Source: Mongoliibacter ruber (GTDB taxonomy: Bacteria; Bacteroidota; Bacteroidia; Cytophagales; Cyclobacteriaceae). Taken from it: 64,000 nucleotides of DNA. The notes below the pieces were generated by a model, which worked only from the letters and a program-made list of their open reading frames with translations, did not search any database and had not been told where the DNA came from. The DNA lies in contig NZ_PVTR01000002.1 in NCBI RefSeq assembly GCF_003003005.1, forward strand, positions 272,831 through 336,830. Direction: 5' to 3'. A program made the translations under genes and the position numbers. This document shows positions 63,463-64,000 of this stretch, piece by piece; positions within the stretch are counted from its first letter, which is position 1, and each line of letters opens with the position of its first letter.

Positions 63463-64000
63463 TTGGAAAAATCAGCCTTTCTTTCCTTATACGAATCAGA
63501 TCCTTTTATTCAGACGCTCATCTCTAAACTCAACAAAGGTGTAGCTTCATCCTTTCAGTTTAAGGGAATGTCGGGCAGTCTGGACCTCATTCTTTTTTCT
63601 ACTATTTTCAGAAAAAAAGGAGGTTTCCACCTTATCGTAGCTCATGACAAAGAGGAGGCAGCTTACTTGAACAATGATTTGCAGGAACTCCTGGGAGCTC
63701 AGACTACTCTCCTTTTTCCCTCCAGTTACAAAAGGCCGTATCAGTATGAAGAGATAGAAAACGCCAATATCCTCATGAGGGCAGAAATCCTCAATCGAAT
63801 CTTGGCCAGGGAAAAAGATTCCGAAATCATCGTGACTTATGCTGAAGCACTCTATGAAAAAGTAATCAACAAGCGCTCTCTTTCAGAAAATACCCTCAAA
63901 GCGAGAGTGGGTGAAAAAGTAGACTTGGAATTTATATCCGAACTGTTGTCCACCTATGATTTTGAAAAAACAGATTTCGTATTTGAGCCAGGCCAATTTT
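63463..64000 (+). CDS. mfd: Transcription-repair coupling factor, 5' part
   Basis: An open frame running off the window end. It starts at TTG (63463) preceded by a stop at 63445-63447; no ATG is available, so a TTG start is likely. The translation includes KGMSGSLDLILFSTIF, LIVAHDKEEAAYLNNDLQ, LFPSSYKRPYQYEEIEN and ILMRAEILNRI, the UvrB-like first domain typical of Bacteroidota Mfd. Mfd removes stalled RNA polymerase and recruits UvrA. The ORF has 179 complete codons here. Confidence 0.88.
   Translation, partial: MEKSAFLSLYESDPFIQTLISKLNKGVASSFQFKGMSGSLDLILFSTIFRKKGGFHLIVAHDKEEAAYLNNDLQELLGAQTTLLFPSSYKRPYQYEEIENANILMRAEILNRILAREKDSEIIVTYAEALYEKVINKRSLSENTLKARVGEKVDLEFISELLSTYDFEKTDFVFEPGQF

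Overview
The window looks like chromosome from a member of the Bacteroidota, most likely the Cytophagales (Cyclobacteriaceae-like). The basis is gene content, not a database search: no Shine-Dalgarno bias, a TAnnTTTG-type promoter element before guaB, many lipoproteins and secreted proteins, CarboxypepD_reg/TonB-plug proteins, a Nudix-type transcription regulator, ABA4-like, HupE/DUF6702 and TPM/LemA genes, and several families of short dispersed palindromic repeats. No rRNA, tRNA, CRISPR, prophage or complete insertion sequence was found.

Layout. 0-10.6 kb: a GMC oxidoreductase with its Tat-exported small subunit, a SolA-type amine oxidase, a Nudix/HTH regulator, a secreted carboxylesterase, and a two-gene CarboxypepD_reg / MG2-plug unit. 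10.7-21 kb: a lipoprotein FAD oxidoreductase, an M1 aminopeptidase with HupE and DUF6702 neighbours, 3-hydroxyanthranilate dioxygenase, an M19 dipeptidase, prmC and small membrane proteins. 21-24 kb: an RsmB-like methyltransferase, then a palindromic repeat array with a GIY-YIG gene inside it. 23.8-35.4 kb: ABA4-like pair, guaB, a metallophosphoesterase, an SMP-30 lactonase, MepB, a serine hydrolase, an SF1 helicase with an HTH tail, and a frameshifted AAA+ ATPase.

35.6-44.2 kb is a fatty-acid beta-oxidation block on the minus strand (acyl-CoA dehydrogenase, thiolase, a four-helix-bundle gene, the bifunctional HAD/hydratase, marR, fadD). Two perfect ATGCATGCAT palindromes lie before marR. 44.25-44.72 kb has no gene and holds a cluster of DnaA-box-like 9-mers beside an AT-rich stretch. 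About 4.8 kb further on, directly upstream of mnmG, are two perfect opposed parS sites. Together these suggest that the window carries the chromosomal replication origin and a ParB loading site. The genes between and beyond them are ybeY, an RsbW-like kinase, xth, and an AhpD-like gene.

51.7-64 kb: comF, a GH5 glycosidase remnant, the lemA-TPM-TPM operon, a large PAS/GAF histidine kinase, an aspartyl protease with PDZ, a Fur-family regulator, an SRPBCC protein, hflK-hflC, a lone cytochrome oxidase subunit III, and the 5' end of mfd.

The most unusual signals are (1) the oriC/parS pair; (2) purine-rich repeat arms that sit at stop codons and flank the four-helix-bundle gene; and (3) the inverted-repeat array enclosing the GIY-YIG nuclease gene. 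Points 2 and 3 look like two independent systems of small ORF plus repeat.
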